The translations under genes were made by a program, and so were the position numbers. From positions 1-45,754 of the forward strand of contig CAMOGG010000007.1 of NCBI GenBank assembly GCA_946614095.1: a stretch of DNA of 45,754 nucleotides. The letters run 5' to 3'. Under the pieces are notes generated by a model. It saw only the letters and a list, made by a program, of their open reading frames with translations. It did not search any database and was not told the DNA's origin. The DNA comes from an uncultured Caryophanales bacterium. Its GTDB lineage: Bacteria > Bacillota_I > Bacilli_A > RF39 > UBA660. Positions 24,571 to 33,288 of the stretch are shown piece by piece; the first letter of the stretch is position 1; the number at the start of each line of letters is the position of its first letter.

Positions 24571-25527
24571 TTATTTCCCCTCACTTATACCTTCAGTATA
24601 ATAACCTAATTCAAAATCCAATTCTTCCATAACAGCCAATGCTTCTTCTAGAGTTTTTGTCTTTACTCCAGAAGCAAACTTATGCCCACCACCATGATAT
24701 TTTTCAGCAATTTTATTAATCTCTGGTCCTCTGGAACGAATTGAAACACGATACTGATTATTTTTCACATCTTCCGTAATAGTAGCCCAAACATAAATTT
24801 CCTGAATAAAATTATAATTATTCACCATATTGCCAGCCGAAGCACTATCAACATTAAGCTCATGAATGACATCATCGCGAATGACAATATAACCCAAATG
24901 ATTATCTGTAACCACCATATTAGAAGAAATATAGCCTTCCAAACGAATTTCACTCAAAGGCCTCATATATAGCTTTTTATATGCCTTTGACAATTCAAAT
25001 GGATATTTTCTTAAATAATCAGAAATCAAAGAAAAAGTATCAGCTGTAGCACTATCAAACAAAAAACGATTCGAATCAGACACCAATCCGATATATAACA
25101 ATTCAGCAATAGCAGAATTGCATTTTAATTCAGTTTGATTTAAAATTTGCATAATAATTTCACAAGCAGAAGTTTTTGTATCTTCAATAATCTCCAAATC
25201 GCAAAACTTTTCAACAAAAGGATGATGATCAATTTTTATAGAATAATCAAAATCTGAAACATTAGCAGAATCAACTCTCTTTTGATCTGGTGTATCACAT
25301 ACAATCAACAAAGCATGTTCCACTTTCTCTACTTTATCTAATTTTCCAATAGACAAAAATTTCGCACTTCCAGTACCAACTGCTGTAACTTTCTTCTCTG
25401 GAAAAGTTAATAAAATGGAATCTCTCAACGCTAATTGACTACACAAAGCATCAGGATCTACACCAATATGTCTCACAATAACGATCTTATCATATTCCTT
25501 AATTTTCTTTATTAATTCATTATACAT
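24571..25527 (-). CDS. nrnA: Oligoribonuclease / pAp phosphatase NrnA (DHH family)
   Basis: NrnA degrades very short RNAs to nucleotides and removes the 3'-phosphate of pAp. The 318-residue product has the DHH domain with RHIGVDPDALCSQLAL, CDTPDQKR and the DHHPF motif, and the DHHA1 domain with the GGGHKFASG end motif. Length is as expected (about 313). AGGAAA precedes the ATG. The gene starts ten bases after ackA and runs into ysxC, forming one operon. Confidence 0.93.
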   Translation of the reverse strand: MYNELIKKIKEYDKIVIVRHIGVDPDALCSQLALRDSILLTFPEKKVTAVGTGSAKFLSIGKLDKVEKVEHALLIVCDTPDQKRVDSANVSDFDYSIKIDHHPFVEKFCDLEIIEDTKTSACEIIMQILNQTELKCNSAIAELLYIGLVSDSNRFLFDSATADTFSLISDYLRKYPFELSKAYKKLYMRPLSEIRLEGYISSNMVVTDNHLGYIVIRDDVIHELNVDSASAGNMVNNYNFIQEIYVWATITEDVKNNQYRVSIRSRGPEINKIAEKYHGGGHKFASGVKTKTLEEALAVMEELDFELGYYTEGISEGK

Positions 25528-25537
25528 TATACATTTC

Positions 25538-26719
25538 CTATCTATTTATAAACTTCAATGTTTCTCTAGCAATCATTAATTCTTCATTTGTTGGAATAAC
25601 ATAAACATCAATAGAAGAATCTGTAGTATTTAACTGAACAAAATCACCTCTAATGTTATTCGCATCTAAATCAATCTTAACACCTAAACAAGCCAATTTT
25701 TCACATATTTCACGTCGTATAGGAACATTGTTTTCTCCAACACCAGCTGTAAACACAATAGCATCTACTCCTTCTAGTAAAACATAATATTGAGCAATAT
25801 AATCCACAATACGTCGAACATACTTGTTTTTTGCAAGAATTGCCTTAGGATTCCCTTCTTCACACTGAGAGACTAAATCTCTTAAATCACTACTATACTC
25901 ACTTAATCCCAAAACACCACTATTCCGATTTAAATCATCAACAATTTCACTAGCATTTTTTCCTTCTTTTTCCATAACAAAAGGAATAATAGAAGGATCC
26001 ACATCTCCACTGCGAGTTCCCATCATAATTCCAGCTAAAGGAGTAAATCCCATAGAAGTATCAACTACTTTCATATCTTTAATAGCTGTAACAGAGCCAC
26101 CATTTCCAATATGACAACTAATTAATTTAAAATCATCACGTCCTAAGACTCTTTTAACCTCATTCGCAATATACTGATGACTTGTTCCATGAAAGCCATA
26201 TTTACGTACTCCATAATCTTGATACCAACGATAGGGAACTGGATAAAGATATGTCTCTTCTGCCATAGTCTGATGATAAGCCGTATCAAAAACAGCTACT
26301 TGAACAACATCTGGTAATACTTCTGAAAATGCCTCAATTCCTGCCAAATTAGCCTTCATATGTAGAGGACCTAAGTCAACCAATTCTTCTAATTTTTTCA
26401 AAACATCATTATTTATTCGAACACTCTCAGAAAAAACATCCTTTCCATGTAAAATACGATGTCCTACAGCATCAATTTCATCAAAAGATTCAACAATCTT
26501 TAGAGTAACAAATTTATCTAATAAAATCTGAACCGCAACATCATGATTCTCAATTTCAACCTCTTCACTAATTCTTTCTCCTTGATAATGAATACTATAG
26601 CAAGAACCCTCTATACCAATTCTTTCAATAGAGCCACTCGCAATAACATTTTCTTTTTCCATTTCAAAAAAAGAAAATTTAAGTGAACTACTTCCAGAGT
26701 TAATAGATAAAACTTTCAT
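25538..26719 (-). CDS. ackA: Acetate kinase, copy 1
   Basis: Acetate kinase turns acetyl phosphate and ADP into acetate and ATP, the last step of acetate fermentation. The 393-residue product has the ASKHA signatures SINSGSSSLKFSFFEM, FDTAYHQTM, CHIGNGGSV and GVGENN. An in-frame ATG at 26746 is rejected because GAGGGAG stands before the ATG at 26719, where the family's MKVLSINSGSSSLK begins. A second complete copy lies 1.1 kb away, with a PrsW-like gene between them. No phosphotransacetylase gene is in the window. Confidence 0.96.
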   Translation of the reverse strand: MKVLSINSGSSSLKFSFFEMEKENVIASGSIERIGIEGSCYSIHYQGERISEEVEIENHDVAVQILLDKFVTLKIVESFDEIDAVGHRILHGKDVFSESVRINNDVLKKLEELVDLGPLHMKANLAGIEAFSEVLPDVVQVAVFDTAYHQTMAEETYLYPVPYRWYQDYGVRKYGFHGTSHQYIANEVKRVLGRDDFKLISCHIGNGGSVTAIKDMKVVDTSMGFTPLAGIMMGTRSGDVDPSIIPFVMEKEGKNASEIVDDLNRNSGVLGLSEYSSDLRDLVSQCEEGNPKAILAKNKYVRRIVDYIAQYYVLLEGVDAIVFTAGVGENNVPIRREICEKLACLGVKIDLDANNIRGDFVQLNTTDSSIDVYVIPTNEELMIARETLKFINR

Positions 26720-26734
26720 ATGACTCCCTCTTTC

Positions 26735-26760
26735 TACAACTATCAATATTATACTATAAT
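26735..26760 (-). promoter_or_regulatory. Likely -10 region of the ackA-nrnA-ysxC run
   Basis: The minus strand reads TATTATAGTATAATATTG just after the prsW terminator; TATAAT is perfect, but no good -35 box stands 17 bases upstream. Confidence 0.45.
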
Positions 26761-26765
26761 ATGTC

Positions 26766-26799
26766 CAAAAAAAAAAGAAGAAGAGTTTTTTATCTTCTT
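26766..26799 (-). terminator. Terminator of the PrsW-like gene
   Basis: On the minus strand AAGAAGA pairs with TCTTCTT (plus-strand arms 26793-26799 and 26775-26781), followed by a run of ten T. The stop codon is inside the hairpin. Confidence 0.8.
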
Positions 26800-27716
26800 A
26801 ACTGATATCCACAAAATCCACAATAGTTCGCTCCATGAGCTGACTTACCACAAATAGGACAAAAATTAGGCACTGGAAAAGTGTTTGAAGGACCTGTATT
26901 TGGTACTGAAGATTGTTGTATAGCAGCTTGTTGAATAGCCGTCTGATTAATCTGCATAGTATTCATAGAAACAGTTCCCTGCATATAAGTAATATTACCT
27001 TGTTGAATATTTTGTGTAACATTATGCTGTATTTTAGAAATTTTATCAACAATTACAAAAGCAATTGCATACATAACAATAAGGAAAGTAAAAAAGAATA
27101 CTAGATAATAATTAGCAGTACTTTCAGAAACATCGACATAAAGCAAAATAGCATCATAAAAAGAATGAACTAGTACAGGAACAAATAAACTAAACAAAAG
27201 ATTTTGAGTAGATAAATCATGATTTTGATTAATATGATTAACCTTAGCCTTAGAAAGAAAGCACCCCATAAACACAGCGAAACACATATGACCAGGAACA
27301 GCTGTAATAGCCCTTAAAATAGCTGTTTGAAGCCCAAACAGAAAGGTATACTCTATATTTTCAATACAAGCAAATCCTAATGAAACAAAAACAGAATAAA
27401 CAATAATATCATAAATTTCATCAAACTCTTGATTATCATATCCAATTTTTTTAACAACAAGCCATTTAAATCCTTCTTCAACTAATCCAATTGAAATAAA
27501 AGTATTAATAAATAATGTAAGAAAATCATAAACCTCTTGAGTAGGAAAAAAATTTCTTAATGTCAACTCAAAAAAAAGAATCGGAATAACAGTTAAACAT
27601 CCAAAACCAAATAGTTTTTGTAATAACTCCTTAGGTTCTTTATGAATATCTTTCTTATAAATAAAATAACATAAAACTGCAACAGGAAGTAGCGCAGCCA
27701 CCAATAATATTTCCAT
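26790..27716 (-). CDS. PrsW-like intramembrane protease with C-terminal zinc ribbon
   Basis: A 308-residue multi-pass membrane protein of the PrsW family. It has the glutamate pair and lysine in VEEGFKWLVV (Glu80, Glu81), the FACIENIEY motif, and His143 in AVPGHMCFAVFMG, the residues expected for the active site; a later VHSFYDAIL helix follows. In Bacillus, PrsW cleaves the anti-sigma factor RsiW. A polar Gln/Asn-rich linker leads to a zinc ribbon with CPICGKSAHGANYCGFCG, absent from plain PrsW and likely cytosolic. TTGTTT-18-TATAAT lies upstream. No obvious anti-sigma substrate is in the window. Confidence 0.85.
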   Translation of the reverse strand: MEILLVAALLPVAVLCYFIYKKDIHKEPKELLQKLFGFGCLTVIPILFFELTLRNFFPTQEVYDFLTLFINTFISIGLVEEGFKWLVVKKIGYDNQEFDEIYDIIVYSVFVSLGFACIENIEYTFLFGLQTAILRAITAVPGHMCFAVFMGCFLSKAKVNHINQNHDLSTQNLLFSLFVPVLVHSFYDAILLYVDVSESTANYYLVFFFTFLIVMYAIAFVIVDKISKIQHNVTQNIQQGNITYMQGTVSMNTMQINQTAIQQAAIQQSSVPNTGPSNTFPVPNFCPICGKSAHGANYCGFCGYQLRR

Positions 27717-27772
27717 ATAATCCTCTCCTACTTATACTCTCATTATACAGATACAAAAATAAAAAAAACAAT

Positions 27773-27799
27773 AAAAAAAAGAGAAATCATATTCTCTTT
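27773..27799 (-). terminator. Terminator of ackA copy 2
   Basis: On the minus strand AAAGAGAA pairs with TTCTCTTT (plus-strand arms 27792-27799 and 27778-27785), followed by TTTTT; the stop codon overlaps the stem. Confidence 0.75.
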
Positions 27800-28997
27800 A
27801 CAGTTTACTGACAATCTCATAAGTATCTTTAATAATCATTAATTCCTCATTTGTTGGTACAACCCAAACAGGAACTTTTGATGTTTTAGAACTAATAAGA
27901 CCTTCTTGCTTGTCTCGATATCCAGCAATTCCATCATTTAGTTTTGCATCAATTTTAATTCCTAAACAAGCAACTCTTTTTAGAATTTCAGAACGTGCTT
28001 CAATTCCGTTTTCTCCTACTCCTGCAGTAAAGACAATAGCATCTACTTTTCCTTCCAATTCAACATAATAATCAGCGATATATTTTGCTACACGATCATT
28101 ATACATATTTAATGCTAAAGTAGCTCTCTCATCTCCACTAGCTGCAGCATTTTCAACATCACGACTATCACTAAAACCAGATATTCCAAGTAAACCACTC
28201 TTTTTATTTAAATCATCTGTAATATCTCCAATACTCTTTCCAGATTCTTTACAAACATACTCTAAAATAGAAGGATCAATTGCACCACTACGAGTTCCCA
28301 TCATTAATCCATCAAGTGGAGTAAGTCCCATTGTCGTATCAAAACATTTACCATCTTTAATAGCACTAATACTAGCCCCACTTCCAATATGGCATATAAT
28401 TAAATTAACATCATCTTTTCCTAACTTTTCTTTCATAACAGTTGTAATATATTTATGACTAGTACCATGAAAACCATATTTACGAACGCTATATTTTAAA
28501 TACCATTCATAAGGTACTGGAAACATATATTTTTCTTTAGGCATTGTTTGATGAAAAGCAGTATCATAAACAGCAACCATAGGAACTTTAGGTAATACCT
28601 CACGTAAAGCTTCAATTCCAGCTAAATTACCCGGATGATGAAGAGGTCCTAATTTTGTTAATTCACGAATATCTTCAATCACTTCATCCGTAATAATAAC
28701 AGAATCACTATATTTTTCTCCTCCATGTAAAACTCTATGTCCTACACCTTTTATTTCATCAAAAGACTGAACTGCTTTATGCTCAATTAATTCATCTAAT
28801 AATACTTGAACAGCTTCTTGGTGATTCTTTAAGTGTTTCGCTCCTTTAATCTTCTCTCCATTAACCTTTGTATTCCAAAAACTATCTTCCAATCCAATCT
28901 TTTCAATATATCCACTAATTAAAACTTTTTCTTCAGGCATTTCAAACAATTGAAATTTTAAAGAACTACTACCTGCATTTACACATAAAAACTTCAT
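27798..28997 (-). CDS. ackA: Acetate kinase, copy 2
   Basis: A complete 399-residue acetate kinase with CVNAGSSSLKFQLFEM at the N-terminus, FDTAFHQTM, CHIGSGASI and FTAGVGENG. It is clearly a paralogue of copy 1 but diverged through most of the chain, so it is an old duplication or a separate acquisition. Its promoter is separate (TTGAAA-17-TAATAT), suggesting independent control. One copy may be specialised for another short-chain acid such as propionate or butyrate; the sequence alone does not settle this. Confidence 0.96.
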   Translation of the reverse strand: MKFLCVNAGSSSLKFQLFEMPEEKVLISGYIEKIGLEDSFWNTKVNGEKIKGAKHLKNHQEAVQVLLDELIEHKAVQSFDEIKGVGHRVLHGGEKYSDSVIITDEVIEDIRELTKLGPLHHPGNLAGIEALREVLPKVPMVAVYDTAFHQTMPKEKYMFPVPYEWYLKYSVRKYGFHGTSHKYITTVMKEKLGKDDVNLIICHIGSGASISAIKDGKCFDTTMGLTPLDGLMMGTRSGAIDPSILEYVCKESGKSIGDITDDLNKKSGLLGISGFSDSRDVENAAASGDERATLALNMYNDRVAKYIADYYVELEGKVDAIVFTAGVGENGIEARSEILKRVACLGIKIDAKLNDGIAGYRDKQEGLISSKTSKVPVWVVPTNEELMIIKDTYEIVSKL

Positions 28998-29025
28998 AAA
29001 TTACTTCCTTTCTAAATCTAAACAT

Positions 29026-29054
29026 ATATTATCAAACAAATAAAAAGATTTCAA
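29026..29054 (-). promoter_or_regulatory. Promoter of ackA copy 2
   Basis: On the minus strand TTGAAA (29049-29054), 17 bases, TAATAT (29026-29031). Confidence 0.65.
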
Positions 29055-29063
29055 GCAGAATAC

Positions 29064-29094
29064 AAAAGAAAGGAATAGAAAGAATCTATTCCTT
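29064..29094 (-). terminator. Terminator of the SASP gene
   Basis: On the minus strand AAGGAATAGA pairs perfectly with TCTATTCCTT (plus-strand arms 29085-29094 and 29070-29079), followed by TCTTTTG. Confidence 0.75.
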
Positions 29095-29098
29095 AAAA

Positions 29099-29365
29099 TT
29101 ATTTACTTGATTTATTATTTTGTTTTCTACTTCTACTTTTTGCTTTAGATTTTGACTGATTCGAACTAGAAGTAGATTGAGTCATTCCATTTTCTACTAG
29201 TCTTTTAGTAATTTCTCCACCAACTCTACCATTGGCACGACTACTAGCATCAGGACCTAAATTAACACCGAATTCATTTGCAATCTCATACTTCATCTTA
29301 TCAATTGAATTCTTAGATCCAGGAACACGTACTTTCATTGAAGCAGTATTTTTCTTTCTAGGCAT
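29099..29365 (-). CDS. Alpha/beta-type small acid-soluble spore protein
   Basis: SASPs coat forespore DNA and protect it from UV and heat, then are cut by the GPR protease at germination. The 88-residue product has both family blocks: the [10 protein letters not shown] region containing the GPR cleavage site and the second block with [23 protein letters not shown]. It differs from the usual 60-70 residues by a basic Ser/Lys/Gln-rich tail of about 24 residues. RBS AGGAGGTG precedes the ATG. Single gene. Expression is expected under SigG, but I see only a partial match upstream. Confidence 0.95.
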   Translation of the reverse strand: MPRKKNTASMKVRVPGSKNSIDKMKYEIANEFGVNLGPDASSRANGRVGGEITKRLVENGMTQSTSSSNQSKSKAKSRSRKQNNKSSK

Positions 29366-29375
29366 TTTTTCACCT

Positions 29376-29391
29376 CCTATACATTTATAGG
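29376..29391 (-). repeat. Inverted repeat next to the SASP ribosome binding site
   Basis: CCTATA and TATAGG form a 6-base inverted repeat with a 4-base centre; on the minus strand its 3' arm runs into AGGAGGTG. It may shape access to the start site, but the SD is only partly covered. Confidence 0.4.
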
Positions 29392-29421
29392 TTGTGAAAA
29401 AAATACTTTTTCATACAATTT

Positions 29422-30609
29422 TTATAAAAAATCTTGAAATTCTTTTTCCATCTCACTAGAAATGGATATAGTAGTTATAGACTCTACAGCATCATCTATC
29501 ATCATTTGATAAGAAAATTTACCCTCTTCTTCCTCGCAAATCTCTAGTTTAGGATTAATAACAGGATGTTTTGGGACAAATACAGTACAGCAATCTTCAA
29601 ATGGTAAAATACTAATATCATAAGTATCTATCTTTCTAGCAATGTCAATGATTTCTAATTTATCTAGACAAGCAACTGGTCGAATAACAGGTTGATTCGT
29701 AACTTCATTAATAACAGACATACTAGTTAATGTTTGAGAAGCTACTTGACCAATACTTTCTCCATTCACAATAGCTAATCCATGATATTTAACTGCCAAC
29801 TGATCCATAATACGATACATCATGCGACGCATAATGGTAATACAATAATCTTCTCTACAGTTTTTATAAATCTGTTCTTGAATAGGAGTAAAATTAACGA
29901 TATGTAAAGAAATAGAATCCGTATATTGAGCTAACTTCTTACACAAGTCTATTACTTTATTACGGGCTTCTATACTAGTATGAGGAATTGCTTCAAAATA
30001 TACAGCATCTAAAACAACTCCACGCTTCATAGCTAAATATCCTGCTACAGGAGAATCAATTCCACCAGAAAGCATTAATAAAGCTTTTGGCTGTGTCCCA
30101 ACAGGATATCCTCCACATCCAGAAAAACTTTCATAGTAAATAAATGTTTCTTGATCGCGAATCTCAACTTTAATCCATAAATCAGGATGATGAACATCAA
30201 CTTTAATATTAGGTATATTTTTTAATAATAAACCACCAAGTACTCGATTATAATCCATAGTATGAATTGGAAAACTCTTATTACTTCTCTTTACTTCTAT
30301 CTTAAAGGTTGAAAAAGAACAAGTACGAATTAAATCTAAAAGCTTACTTTGAATAGATTCATCAACAGACTCTACTATTGTTGCTACATGATAAGTATGA
30401 ATACCAAATACTTTATCAATACTATTTTTTATATTTTCAAAATCTTTCTCTAAAAATTCTATATACATTCTAGCCCTATCTTTATGAATCTTTACATCAT
30501 AAGAAGATAATTTCTTTTGTATATTATGATACAAGGTATTAATAAAAAAATTCCGATTTCCCTTCTTAGTAGATAATTCCCCATATTTAATTAAAATTAC
30601 TTTATCCAT
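29422..30609 (-). CDS. thiI: tRNA 4-thiouridine synthase ThiI
   Basis: ThiI makes 4-thiouridine at position 8 of tRNA, and in some bacteria supplies sulfur for thiamine. The 395-residue product has the N-terminal ferredoxin-like/THUMP domain and the PP-loop ATP pyrophosphatase with SGGIDSPVAGYLAMKRG, plus NGESIGQVASQTL and a conserved CC pair in PFEDCCTVF. It lacks the C-terminal rhodanese domain of the E. coli enzyme, as is normal for Bacilli. RBS GGTGGTGA precedes the ATG. A sulfur donor desulfurase gene is not in the window. Confidence 0.95.
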   Translation of the reverse strand: MDKVILIKYGELSTKKGNRNFFINTLYHNIQKKLSSYDVKIHKDRARMYIEFLEKDFENIKNSIDKVFGIHTYHVATIVESVDESIQSKLLDLIRTCSFSTFKIEVKRSNKSFPIHTMDYNRVLGGLLLKNIPNIKVDVHHPDLWIKVEIRDQETFIYYESFSGCGGYPVGTQPKALLMLSGGIDSPVAGYLAMKRGVVLDAVYFEAIPHTSIEARNKVIDLCKKLAQYTDSISLHIVNFTPIQEQIYKNCREDYCITIMRRMMYRIMDQLAVKYHGLAIVNGESIGQVASQTLTSMSVINEVTNQPVIRPVACLDKLEIIDIARKIDTYDISILPFEDCCTVFVPKHPVINPKLEICEEEEGKFSYQMMIDDAVESITTISISSEMEKEFQDFL

Positions 30610-30645
30610 ACTATTTCACCACCACGCATATTTTATCATAATTAA

Positions 30646-30670
30646 AAGAAAAAAGACAACTTTTGTTGTC
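30646..30670 (-). terminator. Terminator of the ezrA/pilin-like unit
   Basis: On the minus strand GACAAC pairs with GTTGTC around AAAA (plus-strand 30655-30670), followed by six T. Confidence 0.85.
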
Positions 30671-30673
30671 CTG

Positions 30674-31288
30674 TTATTTCTGATATTCATTCTTTTCACG
30701 ATAAAAAGTTTTAGCAACCACTTTACAGTCTTCTACTGTATCAGCATAATAGTGTCCTGTTCCATAATCTTGATTAATGCGATATACAAAGTATAATTCT
30801 TCATAATATTCAGGATATTTTTCTTTACCATTTTCAATACAATTATATAACGTCTTTTGATCATTGCTTTTATCACTCTTTTTCTCTTCCCAATCAGACA
30901 CTTTATATAACTTTAATTTTTCTCCTCCAGCAAAAGTAGCACGATCAATTAAATATTCCCCACATTTTAATGTTGTGGTAGCAGTACCATTTATCATTTC
31001 AACAAAAGACTCTGAAACAGAACAATTTCCTCTACCGATAGGATTTTTAATTTCTTTAATTAACTTTTCATCAATAACTTCTCCCAAATATACAAAATTT
31101 GTATTATGAAATGTATCATTATTTGTCGCAACTGCACTAGAAAATTTAACAGCATCATTCTTCATCGTCTTCATTCCTTCTTCAGGAGACTGTTTAATTA
31201 CTCCATACAATAAAAATGTTCCTACTATCATTAATAATACAATGACAGTTAAAACTTCGAATTTTCCAAAACCTTTACTATTTTTCAT
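30674..31288 (-). CDS. Type IV prepilin-like protein
   Basis: A 204-residue protein whose N-terminus has the prepilin pattern: short basic leader MKNSKG, then FGKFEVLTVIVLLMIVG, that is G|F with Glu at +5 followed by a hydrophobic helix. The rest is a polar outer domain with four cysteines (in GNCSV, KCGEYL, NCIENG and DCKVV), which could form two disulfides. Prepilins are cut by a PilD-type peptidase and assembled into pili or competence pseudopili. No assembly ATPase or peptidase is in the window. The ATG overlaps the ezrA end, so it is coupled to ezrA; a GTG two codons earlier is also possible. Function unknown. Confidence 0.7.
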   Translation of the reverse strand: MKNSKGFGKFEVLTVIVLLMIVGTFLLYGVIKQSPEEGMKTMKNDAVKFSSAVATNNDTFHNTNFVYLGEVIDEKLIKEIKNPIGRGNCSVSESFVEMINGTATTTLKCGEYLIDRATFAGGEKLKLYKVSDWEEKKSDKSNDQKTLYNCIENGKEKYPEYYEELYFVYRINQDYGTGHYYADTVEDCKVVAKTFYREKNEYQK

Positions 31289-32990
31289 ATACACTCATCA
31301 ACTTTCTGTAAATATTTTCATCAACAATAGAAGTAACTTTAATAGAAATATCTAAAGAATCTTTATAGTTCCCATTATAGAAATACTTCTCTGCATCCTG
31401 TAAACCTTTATCAACCTCTTCATATTTATCACGATATCGATTTCCATAAACAATAGCCATCTCTGCAAGTTGAGCAGTACGAATCATATCAATAGTTGTA
31501 TTATATAATTTTAAAACCAAATCTCTTGCTGTATCTACTCGAGTATTTAAAGTCTTAATTACTATAGGTTTTCTAGATAATTCCTTTATTACTTCACCGA
31601 TTGCTTCATTTGCTTCACTTAATTGCACAAAGTAATTGTCACTAATAACTGGCAGTTTATAGCTTCTCATTTTATCTTTACAAACTTTTAAGAACTGTTG
31701 AATCTCTTCTAACTGTTCACGTGCTCTTACTTCATCATCATACATATTACCCAGAGACTTTAAAGCTTGATCAAAATCATCTTCCATTACTGTTAATCGA
31801 TTAGACAACGCTTCTACTTCTTCATTTAACATAGAATAAGGACTAGACTTATTCTCGTCTTTAGATATCATTATTTTATAATCATCATTAATCACTACTA
31901 AAGTCTTATTAACCTCATGAATAATATTAATATCCTCATCATTTAAATCATACATATTCTTAATATCATCCAATTGTTGATAAACATCTTGAACCAATTC
32001 ATTGGTCTTTTCTAATCGTTTTTGAAAATCAACTACTGTTTCCTCATAAACTTTTCGAGATAATCGTTCTTTTTCAAAATCAACAAACAAAGAATCATAA
32101 TACTCTAACATTGTTTTTAAATCAAACATAGAACTTTCTAGGTTTAACACTCGAGCTCGATCCATAATTTTATCAATATTTTTCTTTGATTCTTCAATAT
32201 TATAATCAATATTTAAATAATCCAAAACATATCCATCACGAATCATATCTTGATTGGTAAGTTCAACTTCTCTCATACGATTTGGAATTACTTGATTAGC
32301 CATTAAAAGAATATCAGGTAACTCACTAATAATAATCTCCATATGTTCAATCATAGTATCAAGTGCTTTACAAATATGAACAACTTCATTATATTCATTA
32401 GCTTCCATAACCTTTTCAAAATCTAAAAAAGTTCTTTCTATATTTTCCAGTTGCATCTCTACTGCTTCTTGAAGTTCTCCATATAATTCTCTATGGTCTT
32501 GGAATTCTTTATTTAATGTACGATATTTCGTTTTTAATTTAATAACAATAGCTCGATATTTTTCTTCACTCAAAGTAATGTCTTTAATTTCTTCTAGTAA
32601 GTGTTCAGCTGCTTCTCTTACTTTATAAATCTCAATTTCAACATCTGCAATACGATAACCACAAGATTTATAATCTCTTTTTTCTACATAAACATCTAAG
32701 TCAATTAACATATCATCAATTAAAGTTAAACGTTTTTCCTTAATTTCTGTAAATTTTTCTTGCCACTTAGTGTATTTTTCTTCCATTCGATCATTCTTGA
32801 TAATTGGTTCTACCTTTGATAATTCTAGTAAAACCGGAGTAGAAGCCACTTGATTTCGTTGTACCTCAAGATTTTTTACCTTACTTCGATAATAACGCAT
32901 TTCAGCTTTTTTGACTATGTGAAGTATCGCAATGACAATAATCAACGCAATAACAAAAGCAGAACCTATAATTAAAAATTGACCTTGCAT
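31278..32990 (-). CDS. ezrA: Septation ring regulator EzrA
   Basis: EzrA is a membrane-anchored spectrin-like protein that restrains FtsZ ring formation and links the ring to wall enzymes. The 570-residue product has a single N-terminal membrane helix (about residues 5-25, N-out) and otherwise coiled-coil helices; length and layout match Bacillus EzrA (562). RBS GAGGTGAAGTT precedes the ATG. It heads the unit ezrA-prepilin-like. Identification rests on layout plus segments such as DMLIDLDVYVEKRDY and the SLGNMYDDEVRAREQL segment, which corresponds to the conserved QNR-patch region. Confidence 0.9.
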   Translation of the reverse strand: MQGQFLIIGSAFVIALIIVIAILHIVKKAEMRYYRSKVKNLEVQRNQVASTPVLLELSKVEPIIKNDRMEEKYTKWQEKFTEIKEKRLTLIDDMLIDLDVYVEKRDYKSCGYRIADVEIEIYKVREAAEHLLEEIKDITLSEEKYRAIVIKLKTKYRTLNKEFQDHRELYGELQEAVEMQLENIERTFLDFEKVMEANEYNEVVHICKALDTMIEHMEIIISELPDILLMANQVIPNRMREVELTNQDMIRDGYVLDYLNIDYNIEESKKNIDKIMDRARVLNLESSMFDLKTMLEYYDSLFVDFEKERLSRKVYEETVVDFQKRLEKTNELVQDVYQQLDDIKNMYDLNDEDINIIHEVNKTLVVINDDYKIMISKDENKSSPYSMLNEEVEALSNRLTVMEDDFDQALKSLGNMYDDEVRAREQLEEIQQFLKVCKDKMRSYKLPVISDNYFVQLSEANEAIGEVIKELSRKPIVIKTLNTRVDTARDLVLKLYNTTIDMIRTAQLAEMAIVYGNRYRDKYEEVDKGLQDAEKYFYNGNYKDSLDISIKVTSIVDENIYRKLMSVYEK

Positions 32991-33105
32991 AACTTCACCT
33001 CAATTCTATCACCACTATTTTACCACAAGATATCAACATTTTTCTACAAATTCAAAAAATATTATAATTTTTTCTTCTGAAATGACAACATTCCCTAAGA
33101 ATTCC

Positions 33106-33134
33106 TTGACATATCAACACTTTTAACATATAAT
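33106..33134 (+). promoter_or_regulatory. SigA promoter of rpsD
   Basis: Perfect TTGACA (33106-33111), 17 bases, perfect TATAAT (33129-33134), as expected for a ribosomal protein gene. Confidence 0.92.
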
Positions 33135-33140
33135 TAAAAA

Positions 33141-33288
33141 TGCAAATTCCTTGAAACAGCGAATTTAGAATATTTCAAAGTGTTTATTTAAAGTTTAAGT
33201 AACTATTGCTGTTTACGCGAAAGAACCCGATAAACTCCCTGAAATATGGCTAAAAAGAAATTTGTAATAAAAAGAAAGGAGAAGAAAA
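33141..33288 (+). promoter_or_regulatory. Structured rpsD leader, candidate S4 autoregulatory element
   Basis: About 148 bases of leader between the promoter and rpsD, no reading frame. Possible helices: a closing stem between GCAAATT (from 33142) and AATTTGT (ending 33265), TTGAAA (33151-33156) with TTTCAA (33173-33178), and AAACAGC (33154-33160) with GCTGTTT (33208-33214); the latter two share bases, so they compete or stack as a pseudoknot. S4 represses its own mRNA through such leaders in Firmicutes. I infer the role from position. Confidence 0.6.
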
